64,000 nt of DNA from VXNE01 sp965217825 (GTDB taxonomy: Bacteria; Pseudomonadota; Gammaproteobacteria; Pseudomonadales; Azotimanducaceae): positions 3,534,001 through 3,598,000 of the forward strand of contig OZ244571.1 of the NCBI GenBank assembly GCA_965217825.1. Reading direction: 5' to 3'. The stretch's first letter is position 1; each line of letters starts with the position of its first letter. The notes under the pieces are model-generated. The model was given only the letters and a program-made list of their open reading frames with translations, ran no database searches and was not told the DNA's origin. The position numbers and the translations under genes were made by a program. Positions 19,652 to 28,347 of the stretch are shown piece after piece.

Positions 19652-20327
19652 TGGGATCGAACCCCCGAGCTTTCAGATAGCGATTCGCGCTGGAAAAGTG
19701 GCGGCACCCGAAAAAACCCCGGTTCGCCGACAGCGGCGACGGGTGCGGCGCGGTGAGAACCAGGTGTCGGCGTGTATCCACCAGCGCGCCCTTTCGGTGC
19801 GCATAGCTTCCCCAGAGCATGAACACCACCGACTCGCTCTGGTCCTTGATCAATTCGACGACGCGGTCGGTGAACGTCTCCCAACCGCGTCCCTGGTGCG
19901 AGCCGGCGCGTCCGCGTTCCACGGTCAACACGGAGTTCAACAACAGCACTCCCTGCTGCGCCCAAGGTATCAGGCATCCGTGACGCGGCGGTATTTCGCC
20001 GCCGGCGACGTCGTCGGACACCTCTTGAAATATGTTCTCCAGCGATGGCGGACGGGGTACGCCGGGACGAATCGAGAAACACAGCCCGTGTGCCTGGTTG
20101 GGCCCGTGATAGGGGTCTTGGCCAATGACGACCACGCGCACCTTGGGCAGCGGCGTCAGGTTCAGCGCGGCGAAGATTTCGCTGCCCTTCGGATAGACGA
20201 CCTTGCGCGCCCGCTTCTCCGCGAGAAGGAAGTCCCGGAGTTGGCGCATGTAGGGCTTCTCAAACTCCGGCAACAGCGCCGTTTTCCAGGATGGCTCCAG
20301 GACGACGCGATCCGCCGTTTCGCTCAT
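19629..20327 (-). CDS. ung: Uracil-DNA glycosylase
   Basis: Family 1 uracil excision enzyme, 232 aa from ATG 20327, which overlaps the lysS stop (ATGA). The water-activating motif GQDPYHGPNQAHGLCFS, LLLNSVLTVE, VFMLWGSYA, and the HPSPLS loop (TAPHPSPLSA) are all present. The longer open frame upstream is lysS shadow. Standard length. Confidence 0.96.
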   Translation of the reverse strand: MSETADRVVLEPSWKTALLPEFEKPYMRQLRDFLLAEKRARKVVYPKGSEIFAALNLTPLPKVRVVVIGQDPYHGPNQAHGLCFSIRPGVPRPPSLENIFQEVSDDVAGGEIPPRHGCLIPWAQQGVLLLNSVLTVERGRAGSHQGRGWETFTDRVVELIKDQSESVVFMLWGSYAHRKGALVDTRRHLVLTAPHPSPLSANRGFFGCRHFSSANRYLKARGFDPIDWFAVD

Positions 20328-21808
20328 GTCTCCACCTTGCGCATTTGCGGAAACAGCAGTACGTCGCGAATAGAGGACGCATCGGATAGCAGCATCATCA
20401 ATCGATCGATCCCCACCCCCTCGCCCGCAGTCGGCGGCATGCCGTATTCCAGCGCCGTGACGTAGTCGGCGTCGTAGTGCATGGCCTCGTCGTCGCCCCT
20501 GGATTTGCGCTCCGCCTGGGCTCGAAACCGCGCGGCCTGATCGTCTGGATCGTTGATCTCCGAAAATCCGTTGGCGATTTCGCGGCCCCCGACAAAGTAC
20601 TCGAACCGTTCGGCGATGCCGACGTCGGCATCGCTTCGCCGCGCGAGCGGGGAGACCTCCGTCGGATAGTGGGTGATGAACGTCGGCTGCACGAGCTTGT
20701 GTTCGACATGACGTTCGAACAACTCCGTCAATATCCTGCCGTAACCCCAATCGCCTTCGACTTCGACATGCATGTTGCGGGCGGCGCCGACGAGGCGCGC
20801 CCGATCGGCGAGATCGTCAGGCGTCACGCCCGTGTGCGCAAGGAGCGAGTCGGCCATGGTGTGGCGTTCAGCCGCGACCTCGAAGTCGATTTCGACGCCT
20901 TGGTAGGAGACGACGCACGAACCCGTCACCCTTGTCGCAACTTCACGCATCAACTCCTCGGTAAGGCGCATCAGGTCCTCGAACGTGCTGTAGGCCTGGT
21001 AAAACTCCAGCATGGTGAATTCCGGATTGTGCCGCCTTGACAAGCCTTCGTTTCGGAAGCTCCGGTTGATTTCGTATACGCGTTCAAAACCGCCCACGGT
21101 CAATCGCTTCAGATACAGCTCCGGCGCAATGCGCAGGTAGAGATCCATGTCGAGGGCATTGTGCCGCGTCACGAAGGGCCGCGCCGCGGCACCGCCGGGA
21201 ATCGGATGCATCATCGGCGTCTCCACTTCCAGATAGCCGCGCGCATCGAAAAACCGCCGCAGTTCCGCCAACAGTCGCGAGCGCATCGCGAAGCGCGACC
21301 GCGACTCCTCGCTCATGATGAGATCGAGATAGCGTTGCCTGTACTTGACTTCCGTATCCGCCAGGCCGCGGTACTTTTCGGGCAATGGCCGCAACGCCTT
21401 GGTCAACATGCGAATCGTCGCTGCGGCGACGGTGAGTTCCCCCTTGTTGGTCCGCATAAGGGTTCCGGCCACCCCGACGATATCGCCAATGTCGTACAAC
21501 TCCCGGAAATCTGCGTAGGCGGAAGCACCGATGTCATCGCTGCGCAGGTAGCACTGTATGCGTCCGCTTCCGTCCTGCAGCGTGATGAAACTCGCCCTGC
21601 CCATCACGCGGCGCAACATGATGCGTCCGGCGACCGTTGCGGATACGGCCTGCGCTTCGAGTGTCGCCTTGTCTGTCCCGGCATACGCCGCGTGCAGTTC
21701 TTCCGCACGCGCAGTGCGCTCGAATCCGTTCGGGTATGCCAGACCGCGTTCGCGCAGGGCGGCCAGTTTTCTGCGACGGACGGCCGCGATGTCGCCTTCG
21801 TCAGGCAC
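20324..21808 (-). CDS. lysS: Lysyl-tRNA synthetase, class II
   Basis: Charges tRNA-Lys. The N-terminal OB-fold shows VAGRIMLRRVMGRASFITLQ; class II motif 1 is near FFDARGYLEVETPMMHPIPG, motif 2 FRNEGLSRRHNPEFTMLEFY, and motif 3 GEGVGIDRLMMLLSD. No ATG fits the family N-terminus; the best start is GTG 21808, whose G is the last base of the prfB TAG stop (TAGTG), giving 494 aa and strict coupling to prfB. Longer starts inside prfB are shadow. Confidence 0.95.
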   Translation of the reverse strand: MPDEGDIAAVRRRKLAALRERGLAYPNGFERTARAEELHAAYAGTDKATLEAQAVSATVAGRIMLRRVMGRASFITLQDGSGRIQCYLRSDDIGASAYADFRELYDIGDIVGVAGTLMRTNKGELTVAAATIRMLTKALRPLPEKYRGLADTEVKYRQRYLDLIMSEESRSRFAMRSRLLAELRRFFDARGYLEVETPMMHPIPGGAAARPFVTRHNALDMDLYLRIAPELYLKRLTVGGFERVYEINRSFRNEGLSRRHNPEFTMLEFYQAYSTFEDLMRLTEELMREVATRVTGSCVVSYQGVEIDFEVAAERHTMADSLLAHTGVTPDDLADRARLVGAARNMHVEVEGDWGYGRILTELFERHVEHKLVQPTFITHYPTEVSPLARRSDADVGIAERFEYFVGGREIANGFSEINDPDDQAARFRAQAERKSRGDDEAMHYDADYVTALEYGMPPTAGEGVGIDRLMMLLSDASSIRDVLLFPQMRKVET

Positions 21809-22912
21809 TAGCGATCGAACCCGGCCTTGAGACTGGCCTCGATGAACCCGTCGATGTCCCCGTCGAGGACATTGTTCGGATCGCCGCGTTCGACACGCGT
21901 TCTCAAGTCCTTGACGCGAGATTGATCGAGGACGTAGGACCGAATCTGGTTGCCCCAGCCGATATCGACCTTGCTGTCTTCCACCGCCTGCTGCTCGGCC
22001 TGGCGTCTGCGTAGCTCGCGCTCGTAGAGCTTCGCGCGTAACTGCTTGTATGCCCTGTCCCTGTTCTGGTGTTGCGAGCGTTCGCCCTGGCACTGGACGA
22101 CGACGCCGGTCGGCAGGTGGGTCAGCCGCACCGCCGAGTCGGTGCGGTTCACATGCTGTCCACCGGCGCCGCTGGCGCGGTACGTGTCGACGCGCACATC
22201 GCCCGGCGAGATCTCAATGTCGATGTCATCCTCGACCTCAGGCGATACGAAAACGGAGGCGAACGACGTGTGGCGCCGATTGCCGGCGTCGAACGGCGAT
22301 TTGCGTACAAGTCGGTGCACGCCGGTCTCGGTGCGCAGCCAGCCGTACGCGTAGTCTCCCGTGAACTGGACCGTGGCGCCCTTGATTCCGGCGACATCGC
22401 CAACCGACAGGTCGACGATATTGGTATTGAAGTGGTTCCGCTCGCCCCAGCGCAAATACATGCGCAGTAGCATCTCCGCCCAATCCTGGGCTTCGGTGCC
22501 CCCGGAGCCGGATTGGATCTCGAGAAAAGCGTTCGCGGGATCCATTTGGTGGTTGAACATGCGGCGGAACTCGAGTTCGGCCAGCGTCTCTTCAACCCCG
22601 TCCAGATCGCTGTCGATATCGTCTAGCGCTTCCGCATCGCGTTCCGCCGCGGCAAGTTCCCCCAATTCGGACGCGTCGGACAACTCGGCGGCAACCGCCG
22701 CCAGCCCACCGACAACCTTGTTCAGAGCGGCGCGCTCCCGCGACAACGCCTGGGCTCGACCTTGATCCTGCCAGACATCGGGCGCTGAAAGCGCGCGCTC
22801 GACCTGCGCCAGGCGCTGCTGCCGCGAATCGTAGTCAAAGATACCCCCACAGCGCTTCGCGACGCGCGTCAAGACCCTTGATCCGGTCGCGGATTGAGGT
22901 GATTTCGGCCAT
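21808..22912 (-). CDS. prfB: Peptide chain release factor 2, expressed by programmed +1 frameshift
   Basis: Releases peptides at UGA and UAA. The first 25 codons (ATG 22912, MAEITSIRDRIKGLDARREA...) end at an in-frame TGA at 22837-22835 after WGYL; shifting +1 at CTT continues as DYDSRQQRLAQVE and the rest of RF2, including the SPF tripeptide region (KSPFDAG) that reads UGA and the GGQ loop (SGAGGQHVNRT) that triggers hydrolysis. The C-terminus matches RF2 and the stop overlaps lysS. An open frame continues upstream in the shifted phase but lacks homology. Confidence 0.96.
22831..22851 (-). promoter_or_regulatory. RF2 autoregulatory +1 frameshift site
   Basis: On the minus strand the sequence reads GGGGGTATCTTTGACTAC: a purine-rich Shine-Dalgarno-like GGGGG, the slippery CTT codon and the UGA-C stop. 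This is the classical site where low RF2 activity allows a +1 shift. The SD-to-slip spacing matches E. coli prfB. Confidence 0.95.
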
Positions 22913-23283
22913 GGGAGTATCCAAAAACACAAATTGTACCCTCTCCAGCCGCGGACACACATCTTCGAGCCCGGACGGAATCCATGGAATCCCGACACAG
23001 ATGACATCCACATCGCCTGGATTTCGGACACACATCTCCAGGACGGTGAACGCGGACGGCATCGCCCACCGCGGCGCAGAAATCTCGCGCGCCCGGCGGC
23101 GGCGATGTCGGCGGCCACGCGGTGGCGACGGCCGCTACGCTTTGCCGACCGACGCCATCGACGCCGAGCGCCGTTCCAGCGACACTTTCTCGCCATGGCA
23201 ACGCCCCACAACATGCTGGTCGACGACCACCTCCCCTCCCGATGCATGCACCCGGCTCTGGGGCCGCTGATAGGCAAAGGGGA
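22913..23283 (+). other. Intergenic region upstream of prfB with no convincing gene
   Basis: About 370 bp. Open frames exist on both strands but none has a ribosome site or a family resemblance. The sequence GGACACACATCT occurs twice (near 22956 and 23026), giving an imperfect repeat of unknown meaning. The prfB promoter must lie here but no clear -35/-10 pair was seen. Confidence 0.5.
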
Positions 23284-23550
23284 CTATGTGTCTGACCTCC
23301 GACCCGAACGGGACAACTCAACGATAGGGGCGTCAAGAATTGCGACTGTTCGCTCGATTTCGTTTTCGAAACCTCTGCGGAAATCCGCGGTTTGCGTATC
23401 AAACGGTGCATCCAGCAAGTACCGGTTCGCCAGACGAATCAGCGTGCGTCCGAGGGTCTCGGGTTTCGCGTCCCTGCGTGCTGCTACGACAGCTCCGACG
23501 ATCAGCGAAAGAGCTTCGAGTCGTCCCTTCTGGTATTCCGTTTCGTTCAC
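23284..23550 (-). CDS. Small hypothetical protein, 88 aa
   Basis: Starts at GTG 23550 preceded by a good GGAGG site about 10 bp upstream, which supports it as a real gene. The sequence has balanced composition and looks mostly helical (for example LEALSLIVGAVVAARRDA and FENEIERTVAILDA). No signal peptide, transmembrane helix or recognised domain. It lies between prfB and the tyrosine recombinase element, so it may be accessory DNA. Function not assigned. Confidence 0.55.
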   Translation of the reverse strand: MNETEYQKGRLEALSLIVGAVVAARRDAKPETLGRTLIRLANRYLLDAPFDTQTADFRRGFENEIERTVAILDAPIVELSRSGRRSDT

Positions 23551-23711
23551 GATATCAGTCCCTCCAAGGCGGAACGGGAGCGCAGTTTGAAAGTTGAGGC
23601 ATCAGGGATCGCCGCGCCGTTCACAGGTCCATCATGTCCTCAAACCGGGTCACCGACCGGCTCTCGCGCGCCGTACTCCCGGCTGCGAGCGGCTGGTATC
23701 AGCGCCGGATT

Positions 23712-23739
23712 GCTCGCGATAACTGTAGAAATCGCGAGT
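23712..23739 (+). repeat. Left recombination-like site (11-6-11)
   Basis: Left arm GCTCGCGATAA, centre CTGTAG, right arm AAATCGCGAGT. The arms are imperfect inverted repeats. It lies 14-40 bp before the recombinase start codon candidates. The layout equals that of dif-like core sites although the sequence is different. Confidence 0.7.
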
Positions 23740-23752
23740 ACAAGGTCGGCTC

Positions 23753-24757
23753 GTGTTCCACTGGCACGGAGGCCGGCCCATGCTCACCGGAACCCCGCAC
23801 CGCCCCCCAGCAGGGGTCACTGGCGGTCATCCAGCCCACGAGTGCATCGACGGTTGTTTAGAGGCCGCGAAGGGGGCGATCAGCGACAACACCGAGCGCG
23901 CCCTTAGGGCGGACCTCGTCATCTACGCCGCGTGGTGCGGCGAGCGGGGGCTGGTGGCGCTGCCGGCCAGTCCCGCCACAGTGGCGGCGTTCGTCGACGA
24001 TATGGGTGCGGTGCGGGCGCCGGCGACGGTGCGCCGCTACGTCGCGAGCATCGCCGCAGCGCACCGAGCCATTGGTCGCGCCAAAACCGTGCGGAGCGCG
24101 GCCGTGCAGCTCGCGCTGAAGCGCATGCACCGCGCCAGGGGACGCCGGCAGGGGCAGGTGCGCGGCCTGACCTGGCCGCTGCGGCAACGGCTCCTGGCGG
24201 CGACTGGAAGGGAGCCGATCGACGCCCGCAACCGGGCTCTAGTCTCGGTGGCGTACGACGGGATGCTGCGCCGCTCGGAGCTGTCGGCACTGCAAGTGGA
24301 TGATCTCATTGAGGAGATGCGGGGCGACGCAACGCTGCTGGTGCGCCGCGCGAAGACCGATCAGGAAGGGCTGGGGGAGGTGGTGTACCTCGCGCCGGAT
24401 ACGGTCGCGATGGTCAAGGAGTGGCTAGAACGAGTTGGGATCGGCGACGGTCGGCTGTTCCGCTCGCTGCGTCCGGGTCGTCCACCGGGAGTCAAGCTGG
24501 ATGCAAGTCAGATTCCCAGGATATTCAAGACAATGGCCCGGCGGGCCGGACTTCCGGAGCAAGTCGTGGCAGGGCTGTCAGGGCACAGCGCTCGCGTCGG
24601 CGCCGCACAGGACATGATCGCGTCGGGGATCGAACTGCCCGCCATCCTGCAGGCCGGACGGTGGCGGACGACCGCGATGGTGAACCGCTACGGCGAGCGG
24701 TTGCTGGCGAGCCGGAGCGGCGCCGCTCAGCTCGCCCGGCTGCAACGAAGAGTGTGA
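23753..24757 (+). CDS. Tyrosine recombinase / integrase
   Basis: Phage-integrase family enzyme. The N-terminal SAM-like core-binding domain covers about residues 30-130 (NTERALRADLVIYAAWCGER). Catalytic residues are visible: Arg in YDGMLRRSELSAL, Lys in RRAKTD, the HxxR box as SGHSARVGAA, the W/H position in GRWRTT and the nucleophile Tyr in MVNRYGER. The start may be ATG 23753 or 23780 (MLTGTP). Residues 130-150 are unusually arginine-rich. It sits between two inverted 11-6-11 sites, so those are the likely substrates. It is unlike XerD of this genome. Confidence 0.88.
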   Translation: MFHWHGGRPMLTGTPHRPPAGVTGGHPAHECIDGCLEAAKGAISDNTERALRADLVIYAAWCGERGLVALPASPATVAAFVDDMGAVRAPATVRRYVASIAAAHRAIGRAKTVRSAAVQLALKRMHRARGRRQGQVRGLTWPLRQRLLAATGREPIDARNRALVSVAYDGMLRRSELSALQVDDLIEEMRGDATLLVRRAKTDQEGLGEVVYLAPDTVAMVKEWLERVGIGDGRLFRSLRPGRPPGVKLDASQIPRIFKTMARRAGLPEQVVAGLSGHSARVGAAQDMIASGIELPAILQAGRWRTTAMVNRYGERLLASRSGAAQLARLQRRV

Positions 24758-25032
24758 GGGTGGTGAATCCGTCAAATGAGTGTTCGATCACGTCGGCTCC
24801 GCCCGCCCTTGCGGTTCGCGGACGATCAAAACTGCACGATTCGCTGGAAGTTATCGCGAGTGTTCGGTGCGCGCGCCGGGGCGTGGAAAGCACGAGCAGC
24901 GCACTTTGTGCAGTCGACGGGGTCCCGGGGAATACCGAGTTGCATCAACGCGTTGCTGTTGGCTGGGCGGCGGCTCCGCGCATCAGCGCAGGATCGAACC
25001 GCGGGTGGTGGTGGCCTTCCGCATTGACGTAA
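24758..25032 (+). other. Non-coding interval inside the recombinase element
   Basis: About 275 bp between the recombinase stop and the right site. Short open frames are present but have no ribosome site or recognisable product. No passenger gene is supported. Confidence 0.4.
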
Positions 25033-25064
25033 GAACTCGCGATAACTACAGTTATCGCGAGTTC
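25033..25064 (-). repeat. Right recombination-like site (11-6-11, perfect palindromic arms)
   Basis: Perfect 15-bp arms GAACTCGCGATAACT and its complement flank AC. The same sequence can be read as arms of 11 bp around CTACAG; on the minus strand the centre is CTGTAG, identical to the left site. It also could form a hairpin, but no U-tract follows on either strand. Confidence 0.75.
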
Positions 25065-25254
25065 CGGAGGACCGTTTTCCGTCGGCACATACTGCGAGAC
25101 GTTCGTCGGAAACAATTGATTTTCCGCGCTTTCTTCGACCCGTGACGGGCGGGAAAGTTCACCCCGGTCGCTCCCATCCTCACGAGCACGGCTTTCAGTT
25201 GCGCGAAGCGCCCCTGACCGCTTTACCCTCAAAGCTACGTGAAGTTGCGCGGAA

Positions 25255-26997
25255 CTACGATGCGTGTCCGGAAACTACGCGTTCCAGGTCTTCAATCACC
25301 AACTGAAGCGTCTCCATACCCGAGTAGTCGTTGACGCCGAGGCGATAGAGAGCGCGGACGCGGCCGCCGCGGATCGGCTCCCGGTTGAAGGCTATGGCAT
25401 CCACTACCCTGCCTTCGTGCCGCAGCGTGAGCTTGAGATGCCGCTGACCAACGACGCGCTCGGCCACGATGTCGAACTCGCCGTGGAACGTCGGCTCCTC
25501 GAAGCCCTGGCCCCAAGGCCCGTGTCTTGCCACCAAGCGAGCATTTTCCAGGACCAGGTCCGCCGGTTCGAGTTCTCCGTCGGTCATGCGAATGCCGGCG
25601 AGGTCCCGCTCGCTGACGCGGGCTTCTACGGCATCGGAAAAGGCCTTTGTGAAGCGATCCAATTGCGCCCGTTTGATGGACAAGCCCGCCGCCATGGCGT
25701 GGCCTCCGAACTTCACCATGAGTCCCGGAAAACGCGCGGCGACATCGTCGAGGGCGTCACGGATGTGAAGCCCCGGAATCGAGCGGGCGGATCCCCTCAA
25801 TTCGCCGGGCGCGGCCGCGCCCGCGTCAGCGAAGGCGACGACGGGGCGGTGATGGCGTTCACGCATGCGACCGGCGACGATACCGACGATGCCTTGATGC
25901 CACGAAGCATCGTAGAGGCAGATGACGCTGCCCTGCTCCGCGCCGGATTCGTCCACCAGCAGCGCCGCGTCCAAAGTCATTTCGCGTTCGATTTCGCGTC
26001 GCTCGGTATTGAGTTCATTCAACTCGCGGGCAAGCCTTCGCGCCTCGCCCATCTCGGTGCTGAGCAGACACCGGATACCCACGGTCATGTCGGACAACCG
26101 GCCCGCCGCGTTCAGTCTCGGGGCGATGGCGAAACCGAGATCCTGGGCGGTCACTGCGCGCAGGTCGCGACCGGCGACCTGCGCCAGGGCCCGGATTCCG
26201 GGACGCGTGTGTCCGGACCGCATGCGCCGCAGGCCCTGGTGCACCAGAATTCGGTTGTTGAGGTCCAGGGGCACGACATCGGCCACCGTGCCCAGGGCCA
26301 CCAGATCAAGCCAATGCGCGAGATTCGGGGGAGACAGGCCTCGCCGCGCGAAAAAACCGTCTTCCGCCAGGAGCGCGCGGACCCGGCTCAGCACGTAGTA
26401 GATGACGCCGACTCCGGCAAGCGCCTTGCTGGCGAACTCGCACCCTGTCGCGTTCGGATTGACGAGGGCGCACGCCGGCGGCAATTCCTCGCCCGGCAGG
26501 TGATGGTCGGTGACGACTACGTCGACGCCGGATTCCTGCGCCAGCGTCACTCCGGCGACGCTCGACATGCCGTTGTCCACTGTGACGATCACGGCCGGCT
26601 CACGCCCGAGGGCAACGCGAACGATTTCCGGCGTCAAGCCGTATCCGAATGCGAACCGGTTCGGAACCAGGTAGTCCACGCGCGCCGCGCCAAGGGATTC
26701 GAGGAGCGACACGGCAAGTGCGGTGCCGGTGGCACCGTCCGCATCGAAATCTCCCAGAACCAGGATCGCCTCGTTGCCTTCCACCGCGCGCGCAATCCGC
26801 GCCGCGGCAGCATCTACGCCGGACAAGGCGTCAGGTTGCAGCAGGCGCGACAGCGAGAGGTCGAGGTTTTCGCTAGATTCGATACCGCGCCCGGCAAGCA
26901 CCCGAGCAAAGAACCTGGGGTACCTTCGCAGAAAATCCGATGTCGGCTCCGGCACCTCTCGTGATTCGAGTTCGATCAGTTCGCTCCCGTGACGCAC
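25255..26997 (-). CDS. recJ: Single-stranded-DNA-specific exonuclease RecJ
   Basis: 5'-3' exonuclease of recombination and mismatch repair, 580 aa. DHH phosphoesterase motifs are clear: VLGDFDADGATG (motif I), VTVDNGMSS, VVVTDHHLPGE (motif III, DHH), and the C-terminal DHHA1 domain with KFGGHAMAAGLS. An OB-fold domain ends the protein. It precedes hom's stop by about 34 bp on the same strand, the usual hom/recJ/dsbC/xerD cluster in reverse order. Confidence 0.96.
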   Translation of the reverse strand: MRHGSELIELESREVPEPTSDFLRRYPRFFARVLAGRGIESSENLDLSLSRLLQPDALSGVDAAAARIARAVEGNEAILVLGDFDADGATGTALAVSLLESLGAARVDYLVPNRFAFGYGLTPEIVRVALGREPAVIVTVDNGMSSVAGVTLAQESGVDVVVTDHHLPGEELPPACALVNPNATGCEFASKALAGVGVIYYVLSRVRALLAEDGFFARRGLSPPNLAHWLDLVALGTVADVVPLDLNNRILVHQGLRRMRSGHTRPGIRALAQVAGRDLRAVTAQDLGFAIAPRLNAAGRLSDMTVGIRCLLSTEMGEARRLARELNELNTERREIEREMTLDAALLVDESGAEQGSVICLYDASWHQGIVGIVAGRMRERHHRPVVAFADAGAAAPGELRGSARSIPGLHIRDALDDVAARFPGLMVKFGGHAMAAGLSIKRAQLDRFTKAFSDAVEARVSERDLAGIRMTDGELEPADLVLENARLVARHGPWGQGFEEPTFHGEFDIVAERVVGQRHLKLTLRHEGRVVDAIAFNREPIRGGRVRALYRLGVNDYSGMETLQLVIEDLERVVSGHAS

Positions 26998-27030
26998 GGC
27001 ATGACCCGCCCGCGCCTTGCAAGGTTCGGG

Positions 27031-28347
27031 CTATTCGTCGTTGGAGTTCTCCAGATCCACTACGCGGATTCGCCTGACCCTTCCCGTCACGCCCGCCAAC
27101 TTCTCGATATCGGCGACAGCCCGTTCGACATCACGTTCGGCGACGATGTCGGTGAGGATGACAATCGGCACCCACTCCGCTCCCCGCGTGACTCGTATCG
27201 CCTGGGCATGCTGAATGACACCTTCGATCGATATGCCGTGCCGGCTCAGTGTCTGGGCCACATTTGCGAACACGCCCGGCTGGTCCTCGGCCGGAACGTT
27301 GAGGTAGTGCGCGCACGTCAGATCGCCGATCGGCGAGGACTGCAGGGCGCCTTCGACAGGAAGCGCTGCGCTCCAGCCCGCGCCACCGCGCGCAACTTCA
27401 ATCAGGTCTGCCACGACCGCGGACGCGGTCGGTTCGGCACCCGCCCCCGGTCCAACGTAAAGCGTTGAGCCGACGGCGTGACCCTTCACCTGCACCGCGT
27501 TCATTACGCCGTCTACCTTGCCGATCAAGGCCGATTCCGGCGTCAGACACGGATGTACTCGAGACTCCACACCCACGGCGGTACGTCGAGCGATCCCCAG
27601 AGGCTTGATCCGGAAGCCGAGTTCCCGCGCATACGCGACATCCTCGGCGTCGACATCTGCTATGCCCTCCACGTAGACGCTTGCGAAGTCGAACGGCGCG
27701 CCGAAGGCCAAACCTGCGAGGATAGCCAGCTTGTGGGCGGCATCGATGCCTTCCACATCGAACGTCGGGTCCGCTTCGGCATAGCCGAGCCGTTGCGCCT
27801 CGCCAAGCGCAGTCGCGAAATCCTGGCCGTCCTCCGACATCGCCGTCAGCACGTAGTTCGACGTGCCGTTGATGATACCGGCCAGCCACTCGATCCGATT
27901 GGCAGCGAGCCCGCGGGTCAACGCGTTGATAATGGGAATACCTCCCGCAACCGCCGCTTCTATACCAACAAAAACGCCGGCCTGCCGGGCGTCGCGCATG
28001 AGTTCGTTTCCATGCACGGCTATCAACGCCTTGTTCGCGGTAACGACGTGTTTGTGCGCCGCGACGGCCGCGCTGAAAAGCGTCTTCGCGGCATCTTCGC
28101 CGCCTATTACCTCAACCACCACGTCGACGTCGTTCGCAGCGGTCAAATCGGCCAGGTCCGTAGAAAATGCGGCACCGTCCAGATCGACCTCGGGTCGAGG
28201 CGTGCGGCTCGCCACCCGCGTTAGCTGAAGCTTCCGTCCTGCGGCCGCAGCCAACGACGCGGCATCGCGCCGGAGCAGACGCACGACTCCTCGGCCCACC
28301 GTGCCGAGACCCGCCAGCCCTATTCTCAGTGGTGTCTCGACGCTTAT
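27031..28347 (-). CDS. hom: Homoserine dehydrogenase, no canonical start codon
   Basis: NAD(P)H enzyme converting aspartate semialdehyde to homoserine for Thr and Met. The Rossmann motif IGLAGLGTVGRG, catalytic region NKALIAVHG, the family signature GIINGTSNYVLTAM and YAEADPTFDVEGIDAAHK, and a C-terminal ACT domain (DQPGVFANVAQTLS) are present. The first ATG/GTG in frame is GTG 28299, inside the Rossmann loop, which would destroy NAD binding. Upstream in frame only ATA 28347 or CTG 28329 are available before a stop. ATA would give SVETPLRIG and overlap the dsbC stop as ATAA, as if an ATGA overlap had mutated. The annotated start follows that reading. Confidence 0.85.
   Translation of the reverse strand: MSVETPLRIGLAGLGTVGRGVVRLLRRDAASLAAAAGRKLQLTRVASRTPRPEVDLDGAAFSTDLADLTAANDVDVVVEVIGGEDAAKTLFSAAVAAHKHVVTANKALIAVHGNELMRDARQAGVFVGIEAAVAGGIPIINALTRGLAANRIEWLAGIINGTSNYVLTAMSEDGQDFATALGEAQRLGYAEADPTFDVEGIDAAHKLAILAGLAFGAPFDFASVYVEGIADVDAEDVAYARELGFRIKPLGIARRTAVGVESRVHPCLTPESALIGKVDGVMNAVQVKGHAVGSTLYVGPGAGAEPTASAVVADLIEVARGGAGWSAALPVEGALQSSPIGDLTCAHYLNVPAEDQPGVFANVAQTLSRHGISIEGVIQHAQAIRVTRGAEWVPIVILTDIVAERDVERAVADIEKLAGVTGRVRRIRVVDLENSNDE

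Larger units (their letters stand above)
23712..25064 (+). mobile_element. Candidate solo-recombinase element bounded by inverted 28-bp sites
   Basis: A single tyrosine recombinase gene lies between two sites of 11-6-11 layout, one at each end, in inverted orientation relative to their central hexamer. The segment is about 1.35 kb and interrupts an otherwise conserved housekeeping region between prfB-lysS and recJ. No transposase, passenger gene or target duplication was recognised. It could be an invertible segment or a small mobile unit; boundaries are inferred from the two sites. Confidence 0.6.

Noticed and set aside
22934..23590. Plus-strand frame with IAWISDTHLQDGE, resembling a metallophosphoesterase motif
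   Set aside because: Only this short stretch resembles the family; the rest of the frame is basic low-complexity and the remaining metal motifs are missing. Probably chance within the GGACACACATCT repeat.
25033..25064. The perfect palindrome as a terminator for the recombinase gene
   Set aside because: No T-tract on either side, and its partner site upstream of the same gene favours a recombination site.
25264..26964. A 566-codon plus-strand open frame
   Set aside because: Antisense to recJ over nearly its whole length; composition is shadow-like with no recognisable domain.
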